A stretch of DNA of 64,000 nt, taken from NCBI GenBank assembly GCA_963834755.1, contig CAWICQ010000013.1:258418-322417 (forward strand), written 5' to 3'. A program made the position numbers and the translations under genes. The DNA comes from Dokdonella_A sp963834755. GTDB lineage: Bacteria; Pseudomonadota; Gammaproteobacteria; Xanthomonadales; Rhodanobacteraceae. The stretch's first letter is position 1, and every line of letters begins with the position of its first letter. Of the stretch, positions 16,383-25,071 are shown one piece after another. A model generated the notes under the pieces. That model was not told the DNA's origin, searched no databases, and was given only the letters and a program-made list of their open reading frames with translations.

Positions 16383-17897
16383 ATGCTCGTACCCGTGATC
16401 CTTTCCGGCGGTGCCGGCACGCGCCTGTGGCCGGTTTCGCGCAGCGCGTATCCGAAGCCATTCATGCGCATGGGCGATGGCGAATCGCTGTTGCGCAAGA
16501 CACTCGATCGCGCATTGCGCGTCGCCGACGACGGCCACGTGCTGACGGTCACCGGCCGCGACTATTATTTTTTGACGCGCGACGAATACGCCAATCATCC
16601 GAGCGCCGATCTCGACAAGCTGCCGTTCCTGCTCGAACCCGCGGCTCGCAACACGGCGCCGGCCGCGCTGCTCGCGGCGCTCAACGCCAGCAGCCGCCAC
16701 GGCGCCGACGCGACGCTGCTGATCCTGCCGGCCGATCATCTGATTCGCGACATCGATGCATTCGTCGCGGACACGCAACGCGCGGCGACACTGGCGCGCG
16801 ACGGATGGCTGGTCACGTTCGGCATCCGGCCGACGCATCCGGAGACCGGTTTCGGCTATATCCGCATGGGCGAGGCGATTGCGCGCGGCCCTCATCCGCC
16901 CTCCGGACGCCCTCTCCAGCAAGCGGGGGAAGGGAATACGGAGCGGCCTACGGCCGTTCTTCCCGAACGCGCGGTCGGTGCGTTCGTCGAAAAACCGAGT
17001 CGCGAGACCGCGGAGAGCTACGTCGCATCGGGCGATTACGTCTGGAACTCGGGCATGTTCTGTTTTCGTGCCGATGTATTGCTCGAGGTCGCGGCGAAAG
17101 TGTGTCCGGACGTGCTCGCCGCAGCGCGCGCGTGCTACGCGAGCGCGGTGAGCCACGAAAGTCCGGTCGAATTCGCGCGCGAAGCGTTCCTGCTGCAGCC
17201 TGACATATCGATCGATTACGCGATCATGGAACGCGCGTCGCGCGTCGCCGTCGTGCCGGCGACATTTGACTGGAGCGACATCGGTTCATGGAAGGCGATG
17301 AGCGATCTCGAATCCGAAGCGGATGCGGCGGGCAACCGCGTGCGCGGCCAGGCGATCGTGGTCGAGAGCGAGAACTGCTACATCCAGTCCGACGCGCGCA
17401 TGGTCGCGGTGGTCGGCGTCAAGGATCTCGTCATCGTCGACACCGGAGATGCGGTGCTGGTCGCGGATCGCGAGCGTGCGCAGCAGGTCAAGCTCGTGGT
17501 CGAACGCCTGCGTGCGAGCAATCACGACTCGGCTGCGTTCCACAAGACCGTGCATCGTCCGTGGGGCAGCTTCACCGTGCTCGAAGACGCCGCGGACTGC
17601 AAGGTCAAGCGTCTCGTCGTCAAGCCGGGCCATGTGCTTTCGCTGCAGCTGCATCATCGTCGCAGCGAGCACTGGACCGTCGTCGATGGCACCGCGAAAG
17701 TGCGCATCGGCGAGCAGGAGATGCTGCTCGGTCGTAACGAATCGGCGTACATCCCGATGAACACCGTGCACCGGCTTGAGAATCCGACCGACACCGATGT
17801 GCATCTGATCGAGGTGCAGTGCGGCGACTATTTCGGTGAGGACGACATCGTGCGGCTCGAAGATCGATACGGGCGCGCGTCGGTGAAGACGCCCTAG
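16383..17897 (+). CDS. manC: Mannose-1-phosphate guanylyltransferase / mannose-6-phosphate isomerase
   Basis: A bifunctional type II enzyme (XanB/AlgA class, 504 residues) giving GDP-mannose for LPS or exopolysaccharide. The N-terminal transferase has ILSGGAGTRLWPVSR at residue 5 and FVEKPSRETAESY. The C-terminal isomerase cupin has VHRPWGSF, LQLHHRRSEHWTVV and ESAYIPMNTVHRLENP. Residues about 169-191, between RMGEAIARG and AVGAFVEKP, are encoded by a repeat element inserted in frame and are absent from typical homologues. AGGAG precedes the ATG. Confidence 0.94.
   Translation: MLVPVILSGGAGTRLWPVSRSAYPKPFMRMGDGESLLRKTLDRALRVADDGHVLTVTGRDYYFLTRDEYANHPSADLDKLPFLLEPAARNTAPAALLAALNASSRHGADATLLILPADHLIRDIDAFVADTQRAATLARDGWLVTFGIRPTHPETGFGYIRMGEAIARGPHPPSGRPLQQAGEGNTERPTAVLPERAVGAFVEKPSRETAESYVASGDYVWNSGMFCFRADVLLEVAAKVCPDVLAAARACYASAVSHESPVEFAREAFLLQPDISIDYAIMERASRVAVVPATFDWSDIGSWKAMSDLESEADAAGNRVRGQAIVVESENCYIQSDARMVAVVGVKDLVIVDTGDAVLVADRERAQQVKLVVERLRASNHDSAAFHKTVHRPWGSFTVLEDAADCKVKRLVVKPGHVLSLQLHHRRSEHWTVVDGTAKVRIGEQEMLLGRNESAYIPMNTVHRLENPTDTDVHLIEVQCGDYFGEDDIVRLEDRYGRASVKTP
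16887..16942. repeat. REP-like element inserted in frame inside manC
   Basis: The stretch has CCCTCATCCGCCCTCCGGACG followed by CCCTCTCCAGCAAGCGGGGG, matching the right half of the intergenic repeats (CCCTCACCCC...CCTCTCCCGCAAGCGGG). It is in frame and adds a Pro/Gly/Ser-rich loop on the surface side of the nucleotidyltransferase domain. Confidence 0.72.
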
Positions 17898-17942
17898 GGG
17901 CTTATCGCTGCGCGCTGAATGCGGGCACGGCGATGCGTTCCA

Positions 17943-18027
17943 TCGTCCCGGCGAAAGGCGGGACCCAGTGACTTTGACTTGGAGCGTTCAACCGGCGCTG
18001 GACCCGGCTTTCGCCGGGACGACGACG
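17943..18027. repeat. Inverted repeat of the CGTCCCGGCGAAAG type
   Basis: CGTCCCGGCGAAAGGCGGGACCCA on the left is matched by TGGACCCGGCTTTCGCCGGGACGACG on the right, giving a long cruciform-capable repeat in the gap between manC and the S9 peptidase. This sequence family is scattered through many proteobacterial genomes. A half copy lies at 24.94 kb. Confidence 0.75.
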
Positions 18028-18084
18028 GGAAGCTGAACACCTGAAAAAGCACCAAGAACATCGTTCGCACCCGGAGGAAATCGA

Positions 18085-20091
18085 ATGCGCGCGGCTCGAC
18101 TGATCGTTGCAGCATCGCTCGGCGTTATCGCGTCGAGCGCACTGGCCGCAGAGATTCCACTCGCCGACTTCGCGAAGCACGAGCAATTCCGCGACGTCAA
18201 GATTTCGCCGGAAGGTGACTATCTCGCCGCGAGTGCCGTCGTCGACGGCAAGACGATTCTTTCGCTTATTCGGCTTTCCGACATGCAGGGCGTCAACCTG
18301 CGACCGCGCGCGGACAGCCAGCTCGCCGAGTTCTGGTGGGTCGCGCCGCATCGCGTGATGTACACGGTCGGCGAGAGCCTCGGCGAGCTCGAAGCGCCGG
18401 TCGGAACGGGCGAGCTCTACGCCGTCAACGCGGATGGAAGCGGCGCGGCACTCATTTTCGGCCAGCGTCTGGGCGGACAAGGCGCGACGCACATCGCGCA
18501 CGGCGTCGGCCGTCTCGCGTACGGGCAACTCGTCGATCCGCTGCTCGACGATCCGAAGCAGGCGTTGATCGCATCGTATCCGGCGAACGGCGCGAATCTC
18601 GGCTACACGCGCAGTGCGAGTGCGAACGGCGTGTTCCCGGAAGTGCTGCGCATCGATCTTTTCAACGGTGCCACGTATTCGGTGACGACATCGCCGCTGC
18701 GCAACGCGCGGTTTCTGACCGACAACGAAGGCGTAGTGCGCTTCGCATTCGGCATCGACGCCGATCAGTCCATGAAAGTCTGGTATCGCGCCGGCGACGG
18801 CAAGCCGTGGGAACTCGTGTTCGACGAGAACAAGGATCATCTCGGCGTGGCGCCGATGGCGTTCGATCGCAAAGAGGACGCGGTGTACTTCACCTGCGGC
18901 GGTGAGCACAACGTCGGCGGCTTGTGCCGCTGGGACATCGCAACGCGCAAACTCTCGACGCTGTGGAGCGGTGCCGAGTCCGGCGTCGATGAGCTGGTGC
19001 CGACGTTCGACGACAAAGACATCGTAGCGATCCGCTCGATGCCGGGCCGCACGGCGACCACGCTCATCGACAGGAATGCGCCCGAAGCAAAGCTGCTGGC
19101 TTCGCTGATGCAGCAGTTTCCCGGCGAAGACGTGCGCATCACGAGTCACACGCGCGATGGCAAGAAAGCCGTGGTGCTGATCTCGGGCGATACCGATCCC
19201 GGCCAGTTCTTCCTGTACGACGAAGGCGCGCGCAAACTCACATTCCTGCTCGCGCGCCGGCCGTGGATCAAGCCCGAGCAGATGGCGGCGATGGAGCCGA
19301 TCGACCTGAAGGCGCGTGATGGCGTGCCGTTGCATGGTTATCTGACGCGACCGCACGGCAAGAGCGAAGCAAAGAATCTGCCGCTGGTCGTGTTCGTCCA
19401 CGGCGGCCCGTATTTCGTCCGCGATCGCTGGGCTTACGATCCGTACGTCGAAGCGCTGGCGAGTCGCGGCTACGCCGTGTTGCAAGTCAACTATCGCGGA
19501 TCCGGCGACTACGGGATCAACTTCGTGCGCGCCGGTTTCCGTCAATGGGGCGGCACGATGCAGGACGACGTCACCGATGCGACGCGTTGGGCGATCGCGC
19601 AAGGCGTCGCGGATCCCAAGCGCGTCTGCATTTTCGGCGGCAGTTACGGCGGCTATGCCGCGTTGGAAGGCGCGGTCAAGGAGCCGGATCTTTATCGCTG
19701 CGCGATCGGCTACGTCGGCGTCTACGATTTGCGCCTGATGCATTCGCGCGGCGACATCCCGCAATCGGTGTTCGGCGAGAACTATCTGAAAATGGTGCTC
19801 GGCGAGGACGAATCGGTGCTCTGGGACCGCTCGCCGATCGCGCACATCGATCGGCTCAAGTCCAAGGTCATGCTCATCGTCGGCGGTGCGGACCAGCGCG
19901 TGCCGCCGGTGCAGGGCGAGAGCCTGCACGCAGCGCTCAACAAGGCGCATGTCAAACACGAGTGGATCTACGAACGCACAGAAGGCCACGGCTTTTACGA
20001 CGAAGGCCACATCCGCGACTTGTTCGAGAAGATCATGGCATTCCTCGATGCGAACATTGGCGCTTCGGCGGCCAAATCGCCGTCCGGCTGA
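18085..20091 (+). CDS. Secreted S9 family (prolyl oligopeptidase-type) peptidase
   Basis: A 668-residue serine peptidase with a signal peptide (LIVAASLGVIASSALAAE). An N-terminal beta-propeller-like half is followed by an alpha/beta hydrolase half. The triad is Ser520 in GGSYGGYAA, Asp603 in GGADQRVPP and His635 in EGHGFYDEGH, so the enzyme looks active. PLVVFVHGGPYFVRD marks the hydrolase entry. GGAGG sits before the ATG. S9 enzymes cut short peptides; in the periplasm this one would trim peptides for the OPT and POT transporters nearby. Confidence 0.92.
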   Translation: MRAARLIVAASLGVIASSALAAEIPLADFAKHEQFRDVKISPEGDYLAASAVVDGKTILSLIRLSDMQGVNLRPRADSQLAEFWWVAPHRVMYTVGESLGELEAPVGTGELYAVNADGSGAALIFGQRLGGQGATHIAHGVGRLAYGQLVDPLLDDPKQALIASYPANGANLGYTRSASANGVFPEVLRIDLFNGATYSVTTSPLRNARFLTDNEGVVRFAFGIDADQSMKVWYRAGDGKPWELVFDENKDHLGVAPMAFDRKEDAVYFTCGGEHNVGGLCRWDIATRKLSTLWSGAESGVDELVPTFDDKDIVAIRSMPGRTATTLIDRNAPEAKLLASLMQQFPGEDVRITSHTRDGKKAVVLISGDTDPGQFFLYDEGARKLTFLLARRPWIKPEQMAAMEPIDLKARDGVPLHGYLTRPHGKSEAKNLPLVVFVHGGPYFVRDRWAYDPYVEALASRGYAVLQVNYRGSGDYGINFVRAGFRQWGGTMQDDVTDATRWAIAQGVADPKRVCIFGGSYGGYAALEGAVKEPDLYRCAIGYVGVYDLRLMHSRGDIPQSVFGENYLKMVLGEDESVLWDRSPIAHIDRLKSKVMLIVGGADQRVPPVQGESLHAALNKAHVKHEWIYERTEGHGFYDEGHIRDLFEKIMAFLDANIGASAAKSPSG

Positions 20092-20379
20092 ACGGGTTCG
20101 CGGCGTCGGCACTGCGCGGGCGTGCAGGCACTGGTGCGGAGATCGAACCCGTCGCCACGGGGCCGGACGGGGTTTTACATCGATCACGCAACGCGGCGTG
20201 GCAGTTCCGGCGCGAACAGCTACTATGGGTCGTCCCGTGCGTTCCTTCGCTCGCAGCCGTTTTGCGTGCTCGAGCAGGGGATCCACTGCCGCCACCGGCC
20301 GTCGAGTGCGATCGTTGTGCTCGGTGATCGTGGTACGCGGCGTGCCTTGATCGGCGACGCCACTTTTCCGGAGACATCG

Positions 20380-22307
20380 ATGAGCGAACGCGTGCCGCAA
20401 CTGAGTGTCCGCGCCATTCTGCTGTCGGCCGTGCTGGCCGCGATCCTCGCCGCCGCGAACGCCTATCTCGGCCTGTTCGCGGGCCTGACCATCGCGACGG
20501 CGATTCCTGCGGCGGTCGTATCGATGGCGGTGCTGCGTCTCCTCGGCGGCGGCACGATTCTCGAGAACAACATCGTGCAGACCGGCGCATCGGCCGGATC
20601 GTCGATCGCCGCTGGCGTGATCTTCACGATTCCCGCGCTGATCATCCTCGGCTACTGGCAGGATTTCCGTTATTCGTGGGTGCTCGCGATCGCCGGTCTC
20701 GGCGGTCTGCTCGGCGTGCTGTTCTCGGTGCCGCTGCGGCGCACGATGATCGTCGAAGCGCCGCTGGCATTCCCCGAAGGCAAGGCTGCGGCGGAAGTGT
20801 TGAAGGCCGGCGAGAATCCGGGTCCGGGCGTCAAGATTCTGGCGATGGCCGGCGCGATCGGCGCGATCGTCAAGGTCGCCGCGGAAAGCGGCATGCGCAT
20901 GATTCCCGACAACGCGGTCGGCGCCGGATTCATCGGGCGCTATCTCGGCTACATGGGTACGAACCTGTCGCCGGCACTGCTCGGCGTCGGCTACATCGTC
21001 GGTCTCAACGTCGGCATCGTCGTCGTGTCCGGCAGCATCTTCTCGTTCAACATCGCGATTCCGATCTATCACGCATTCTTCTTGAGCAGCGATCCTGCGC
21101 TGGCCGCACGGATTGCCGGCGCAAACCCGGTCGACATCGCCGGTGCGATCTGGTCCGCGAAAATCCGCTATCTCGGTGTCGGCGCGATGCTGATCGGCGG
21201 CGTGTGGACGTTGTTTTCGCTGCGCAATTCGCTTGATTTCCGGCATCAAGAGCGGTCTCGCCGCGGCGCGCAAAGGCACTGGCGAAGCGATCGCGGATAC
21301 CGAGCGCGATCTGCCGATGAAATGGATGCTGATCGGGCTCGTCGCGTTCGTGATCCCGCTCGCGTTCCTGTATCAGCAGATCGTCGGTCAATGGCTGGTG
21401 GCCATTCCGATGACGATCATCATGATCGTCGCGGGCTTTCTCTTCGTGTCGGTTTCGGCCTATCTGGCGGGTCTGGTCGGATCGTCGAACAATCCGGTGT
21501 CCGGAATCACGATCGCGACGATCCTGTTCGCTTCGCTCGTGCTCGTCTTGATGCTCGGGCGCGACTCGCCGATCGGCGCCGTCGCCGCGATCATGATCGG
21601 CGCGGTGGTGTGCTGCGCGGCCGCAGTCGGTGGCGACAACCTGCAGGATCTCAAAGCCGGTTACATCGTCGGCGCGACGCCGTGGAAACAGCAGTTGATG
21701 CTGATGATCGGCTCGCTCTCATGCGCGCTGATCATGGCACCGGTGCTGAACCTTCTGGCCGCGGCCTACGGCATCGGGCCGCCGACGGCCGAGCATCCGC
21801 ACTCGCTGTCCGCGCCGCAGGCGACGCTTGATGGCGTCGGTCGCGAAAGGCATGTTCGGCGGCGAGCTGCCCTGGTCGATGATCGGCCTCGGTGCGCTGG
21901 TCGGTGCGTTCACGATTGCGCTTGACGAATGGCTGAAGCATCGCGGCTCGAAGTTCCGCGTGCCGGTGCTCGCCGCCGCAATCGGCATCTATCTGCCGCT
22001 CGAGCTGATGGTGCCGATCTTCCTCGGCGGATTCCTTTCGTATCTCGTCGAGCGGCGGCACGGCGTCGTCGATGCGGACGACACCGCGAAAGAACACGTG
22101 CATCGTCCCGGCACGTTGTTTTCGGCGGGACTCATTACCGGCGAGGCGTTGACCGGCATCCTGATTGCGATTCCGATCGTCGTGTCGGCGCGCGCCGACG
22201 TGCTGGCACTGCCGGCCGCCTGGCATTTCAACGAGCTCGTGGGATTGATCGTGCTGGCTGTCGTCGGCTGGCTGCTGTATCGAAGCGGAGCACGCTCGGC
22301 GCACTGA
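20380..22307 (+). CDS. OPT family oligopeptide transporter, interrupted by two frameshifts
   Basis: An inner-membrane oligopeptide/metal-chelate transporter of about 640 residues when repaired, with many hydrophobic helices (AAANAYLGLFAGLTIATAIP, then QTGASAGSSIAAGVIFT, FPEGKAAAEVLKAGE). The frame breaks at about 21230, where AATTCGCTTGATTTCC needs one T fewer to give NSLISGIKSGL, and at about 21828, where ACGCTTGATGGCG needs one T fewer to give TLMASVAKGMF. The reading then continues to the stop at 22305. Both errors are an extra T in GCTTGAT. The ATG is at 20380. It follows an S9 peptidase and fits a peptide-uptake role. The 289-nt gap before it (20092-20379) has no gene I can support. Confidence 0.8.
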
Positions 22308-22344
22308 TGCGAGCAAGAATCCAATGCGAATCGCGGATCGCGGC

Positions 22345-23195
22345 ATGACGATGCAGCGCTGGCTGTTGTCGCTTTGTGCTTTGTTCGCGTTCGGCATGCG
22401 CATTCGCGGCGGGCGCACACTCGGCCGCCGAGCCGCTCGTCATCGGCGAGACGTTTCGCATCGATTCGAAAGTCCTCGGCGAGACGCGCCGCATCAACGT
22501 CTATCTGCCGCCCGGCTATGCGGGTTCCGATTTGCGCGTTCCGGTGCTCTACATGCCGGACGGCGGGCTTGCGGAGGATTTCCTCCATATCGCGGGGCTG
22601 GTAGAAGTGCTGGTCGGCGACGGCTCGATGCGTCCGTTTCTGCTCGTCGGGATCGAGAACACCGAGCGCCGCCGCGATCTGACCGGTCCCGACCGAAAAT
22701 CCGCAGGACGAGAAGATCGCGCCACGCGTCGGCGGCTCGGCGACGTTCCGCAAGTTCATCCGCGAGGAGCTGATGCCGCTGGTGAAGCAGCGCTATCGAA
22801 CCACCGATGAGACCGCGATCGTCGGCGAGTCACTGGCGGGATTGTTCGTCGTCGAGACATTTTTTCTCGAGCCTGATCTCTTCGATACCTACATCGCGAT
22901 CGATCCGAGCCTGTGGTGGAACGATCACAAACTCGTCGACGATGCCGCGGCATCGTTGTATGCACGGCCTCGTGTCGGCAAGTCGATATACATCGCGGCC
23001 AGCAGCGAACAGCGCGGTCCGGGCGATCCGGTGCAGAGCCTGGCCGACATCCTGCGCGCCGATGCTCACGCCGCCGGCGTGCGCTGGCACTACGAAAAAA
23101 TGCCGGAAGAAAAACACGCGACGATCTATCATCCGGCCGCGCTCAAGGCGTTTCGCACGTTCTTGAAGCCAGGCGCGCAGCATGCAGCGCACTAG
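22345..23195 (+). CDS. Secreted alpha/beta-hydrolase-fold esterase, frameshifted
   Basis: A putative esterase of the PF00756 (esterase D/IroE-like) group, about 280 residues when repaired. The signal peptide begins at ATG 22345 or 22351 (QRWLLSLCALFAF), and the frame shifts near 22400 into AHSAAEPLVIGETFRIDS. RINVYLPPGYAGSDLRVPVLYMPDGG follows. A second shift near 22690 (GGTCCCGACC needs one C fewer) leads to FIREELMPLVKQRY and the nucleophile motif VGESLAGLF, then IAIDPSLWWN and EKHATIYHPA with the likely histidine. Possible substrates include siderophore esters or other esters; none can be named. Both breaks look like single-base insertions. Confidence 0.65.
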
Positions 23196-23222
23196 AATCG
23201 GCGCGGCTGGAGCACGAGCCGC

Positions 23223-24812
23223 TCAGCGAACGCCATGCATCCAGCGCTTGATCAGCGGCGTCAGCACCAGCACGATGATGCCGCAGACTATGCCGATCTT
23301 GGCCGAGAACACGAACAGCTGATCGTACTTCGCCAGCGCGTCGACGATGTTGAGCGTTTCGCCTTCTGGAATCTGCAGCGAGGACAATTTTCCGAGCTCG
23401 GCGGCCAGCACTTCGGAATACGAGGTGCCGAGGAACCAGCCGCCCATCATCAGGCTGACGACGCGCGGCACGGACAATTCGGTGACTGCTGACAGGCCGA
23501 TCGGCGAAAGCAGCATTTCGCCGACTTCGAGCACGAAATACGCGAACACGAACCACCAGATGTTGGTGAGTCCGTTCGCCTCGGGATGACGTGCGCTCCA
23601 GACCAGCACCAGGAATGACACGCCGGCAAGCACGAGCCCATAGCCCGATTTCGCCGGCTTGCTCGGATTCAATCCGCGCTGGTCGAGTCGTGGATAAAGC
23701 CAGGCAAAAAACGGCGCGAGCACGAGAATGAAGAACGCGCCGAGCGAGGTGAGCTCGCTGGCGGTCCATTCGACGCCGAGCGCGCGATGATTCATGACGC
23801 GATCCGAAAACAGCACCCAAGAGCCGTATGTCTGCTCGTACAGCGTGAAAAAGATCAGGCAGAACACGATGAAGGCGAGCACGATGAACATCTGCTGGCG
23901 CTCGATCTTCGTGCATTTCGTGAACATGAACCAGAGAATGCCGCCGAGCAGACATGCGGTAACGACATGCATGCCGAGAATGACCGGGCTCGGCTCGAAC
24001 ACGTCGGGAATGATGTTGAGAAAGACCGAATGCATCTGGATCAGGAGCCAGATCACGCCGAGTCCGGCGATTGCGCCGAGATAGATCAGATGTTCGCGCG
24101 ACAGGAATCCGAACACGCGTTCGCGAAGCCGCGCAGGGTCGGGCGGTTCGGCATGCCCAAGCAGATGTTTCTGTCCATACAGGAAGTTCGCAAGTCCGGC
24201 GAGCATGCCGATGCCGGCGGCGCCGAAGCCCCAGCCCCAGCCGTAGGTTTCGCCGAGCCATCCGCAGAGGACGCCCGAGACCGTCGCTCCGATGTTGATG
24301 CCGGCGTAGAACAGGCTGAAACCCGAATCGCGGCGCGGATCGTTCTCGGGATAGAGCTTGCCGACGATCGTCGAGATGTTCGGCTTCAGGAAACCGACGC
24401 CCATGATGATCAGCGCGAGCGAGAAATAGAAAATCTGCAACGCATGCGCATCGCGGGTGACGACGCCGTTCACGCTCGACGCAGGATGACCTTCGATCGC
24501 CATGCCGAGATGCCCGAGCACGAGCAGGATGCCGCCGAACACCACGGCCTTGCGCATGCCGAGCCAGCGATCGGCGAGCAATCCGCCGATGACCGGCATC
24601 GCGTAAACGAGGCCGCCGTAAGCGCCGATCAGGTTGTAGCCGTGGTCGTCGGTGAAGAGGTGGTACTTGGTGAGATAAAGCAGCAGCAGCGCCTTCATTC
24701 CGTAGAACGAAAAGCGTTCCCACATTTCGGTGAAAAAGCAGACGTACAGGCCTTTCGGGTGGCCGAACAGCTCGTCGGTACGCGCGGGCAGATCGGCGGC
24801 GATGGCGGACAT
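23223..24812 (-). CDS. POT/PTR2 family proton-dependent di/tripeptide transporter
   Basis: An inner-membrane peptide/proton symporter, 529 residues from ATG 24812. Motifs are FFTEMWERFSFYGMKALLLLYLT (shown here in part: EMWERFSFYGMKA) at the N-terminus, GGLLADRWLG, and FYAGINIGATVSGVLCGWLG, with about 14 hydrophobic helices. An in-frame ATG at 24869 would add 19 residues, but TATACT at 24842-24847 lies between the two starts, so the shorter form is preferred. With the OPT transporter and two S9 peptidases it forms a peptide-acquisition block. It is convergent with the esterase. Confidence 0.93.
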   Translation of the reverse strand: MSAIAADLPARTDELFGHPKGLYVCFFTEMWERFSFYGMKALLLLYLTKYHLFTDDHGYNLIGAYGGLVYAMPVIGGLLADRWLGMRKAVVFGGILLVLGHLGMAIEGHPASSVNGVVTRDAHALQIFYFSLALIIMGVGFLKPNISTIVGKLYPENDPRRDSGFSLFYAGINIGATVSGVLCGWLGETYGWGWGFGAAGIGMLAGLANFLYGQKHLLGHAEPPDPARLRERVFGFLSREHLIYLGAIAGLGVIWLLIQMHSVFLNIIPDVFEPSPVILGMHVVTACLLGGILWFMFTKCTKIERQQMFIVLAFIVFCLIFFTLYEQTYGSWVLFSDRVMNHRALGVEWTASELTSLGAFFILVLAPFFAWLYPRLDQRGLNPSKPAKSGYGLVLAGVSFLVLVWSARHPEANGLTNIWWFVFAYFVLEVGEMLLSPIGLSAVTELSVPRVVSLMMGGWFLGTSYSEVLAAELGKLSSLQIPEGETLNIVDALAKYDQLFVFSAKIGIVCGIIVLVLTPLIKRWMHGVR

Positions 24813-24841
24813 CCGGAGTCCCGGGTACGGCTGGCCGAACG

Positions 24842-24847
24842 AGTATA
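24842..24847 (-). promoter_or_regulatory. Putative -10 box for the POT transporter
   Basis: TATACT on the minus strand within CCCGCTATACTCG, the same string as before ispB. Start would fall about 24 nt before ATG 24812, which supports that start codon. Confidence 0.45.
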
Positions 24848-24940
24848 GCGGGTTGGTTTCGCGCTCCATCGCTCGTCTTTACGTTCCCGATCGTCGTTCT
24901 GGCGAAAGCGTGCCGGCATCATTGTGGGCGAGCAAAGATG

Positions 24941-24972
24941 CTGGATCCCGGCTTGCACCGGGACGACGACGA
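24941..24972. repeat. Half copy of the CGTCCCGG-type repeat
   Basis: CTGGATCCCGGCTTGCACCGGGACGACGACG (given here as parts: CTGGATCCCGGC, CCGGGACGACGACG) matches the right arm of the repeat at 17.94-18.03 kb. It lies in the gap between the divergent POT transporter and S9 peptidase. Confidence 0.55.
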
Positions 24973-25071
24973 TGGGCGCATCGCTCGCGCGGCCGTCATT
25001 TCCGGCGGCATTTGGCGCAACGCGGTCCAACCCTTACCATCGCCGCCACTGCCCGATCAGGAGCTTCGTCG

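Noticed and set aside
17902..21279. 1125-codon minus-strand frame
   Set aside because: It lies antisense to the S9 peptidase and OPT transporter; Arg/His/Asp-rich with no domain. High GC content makes such shadows common.
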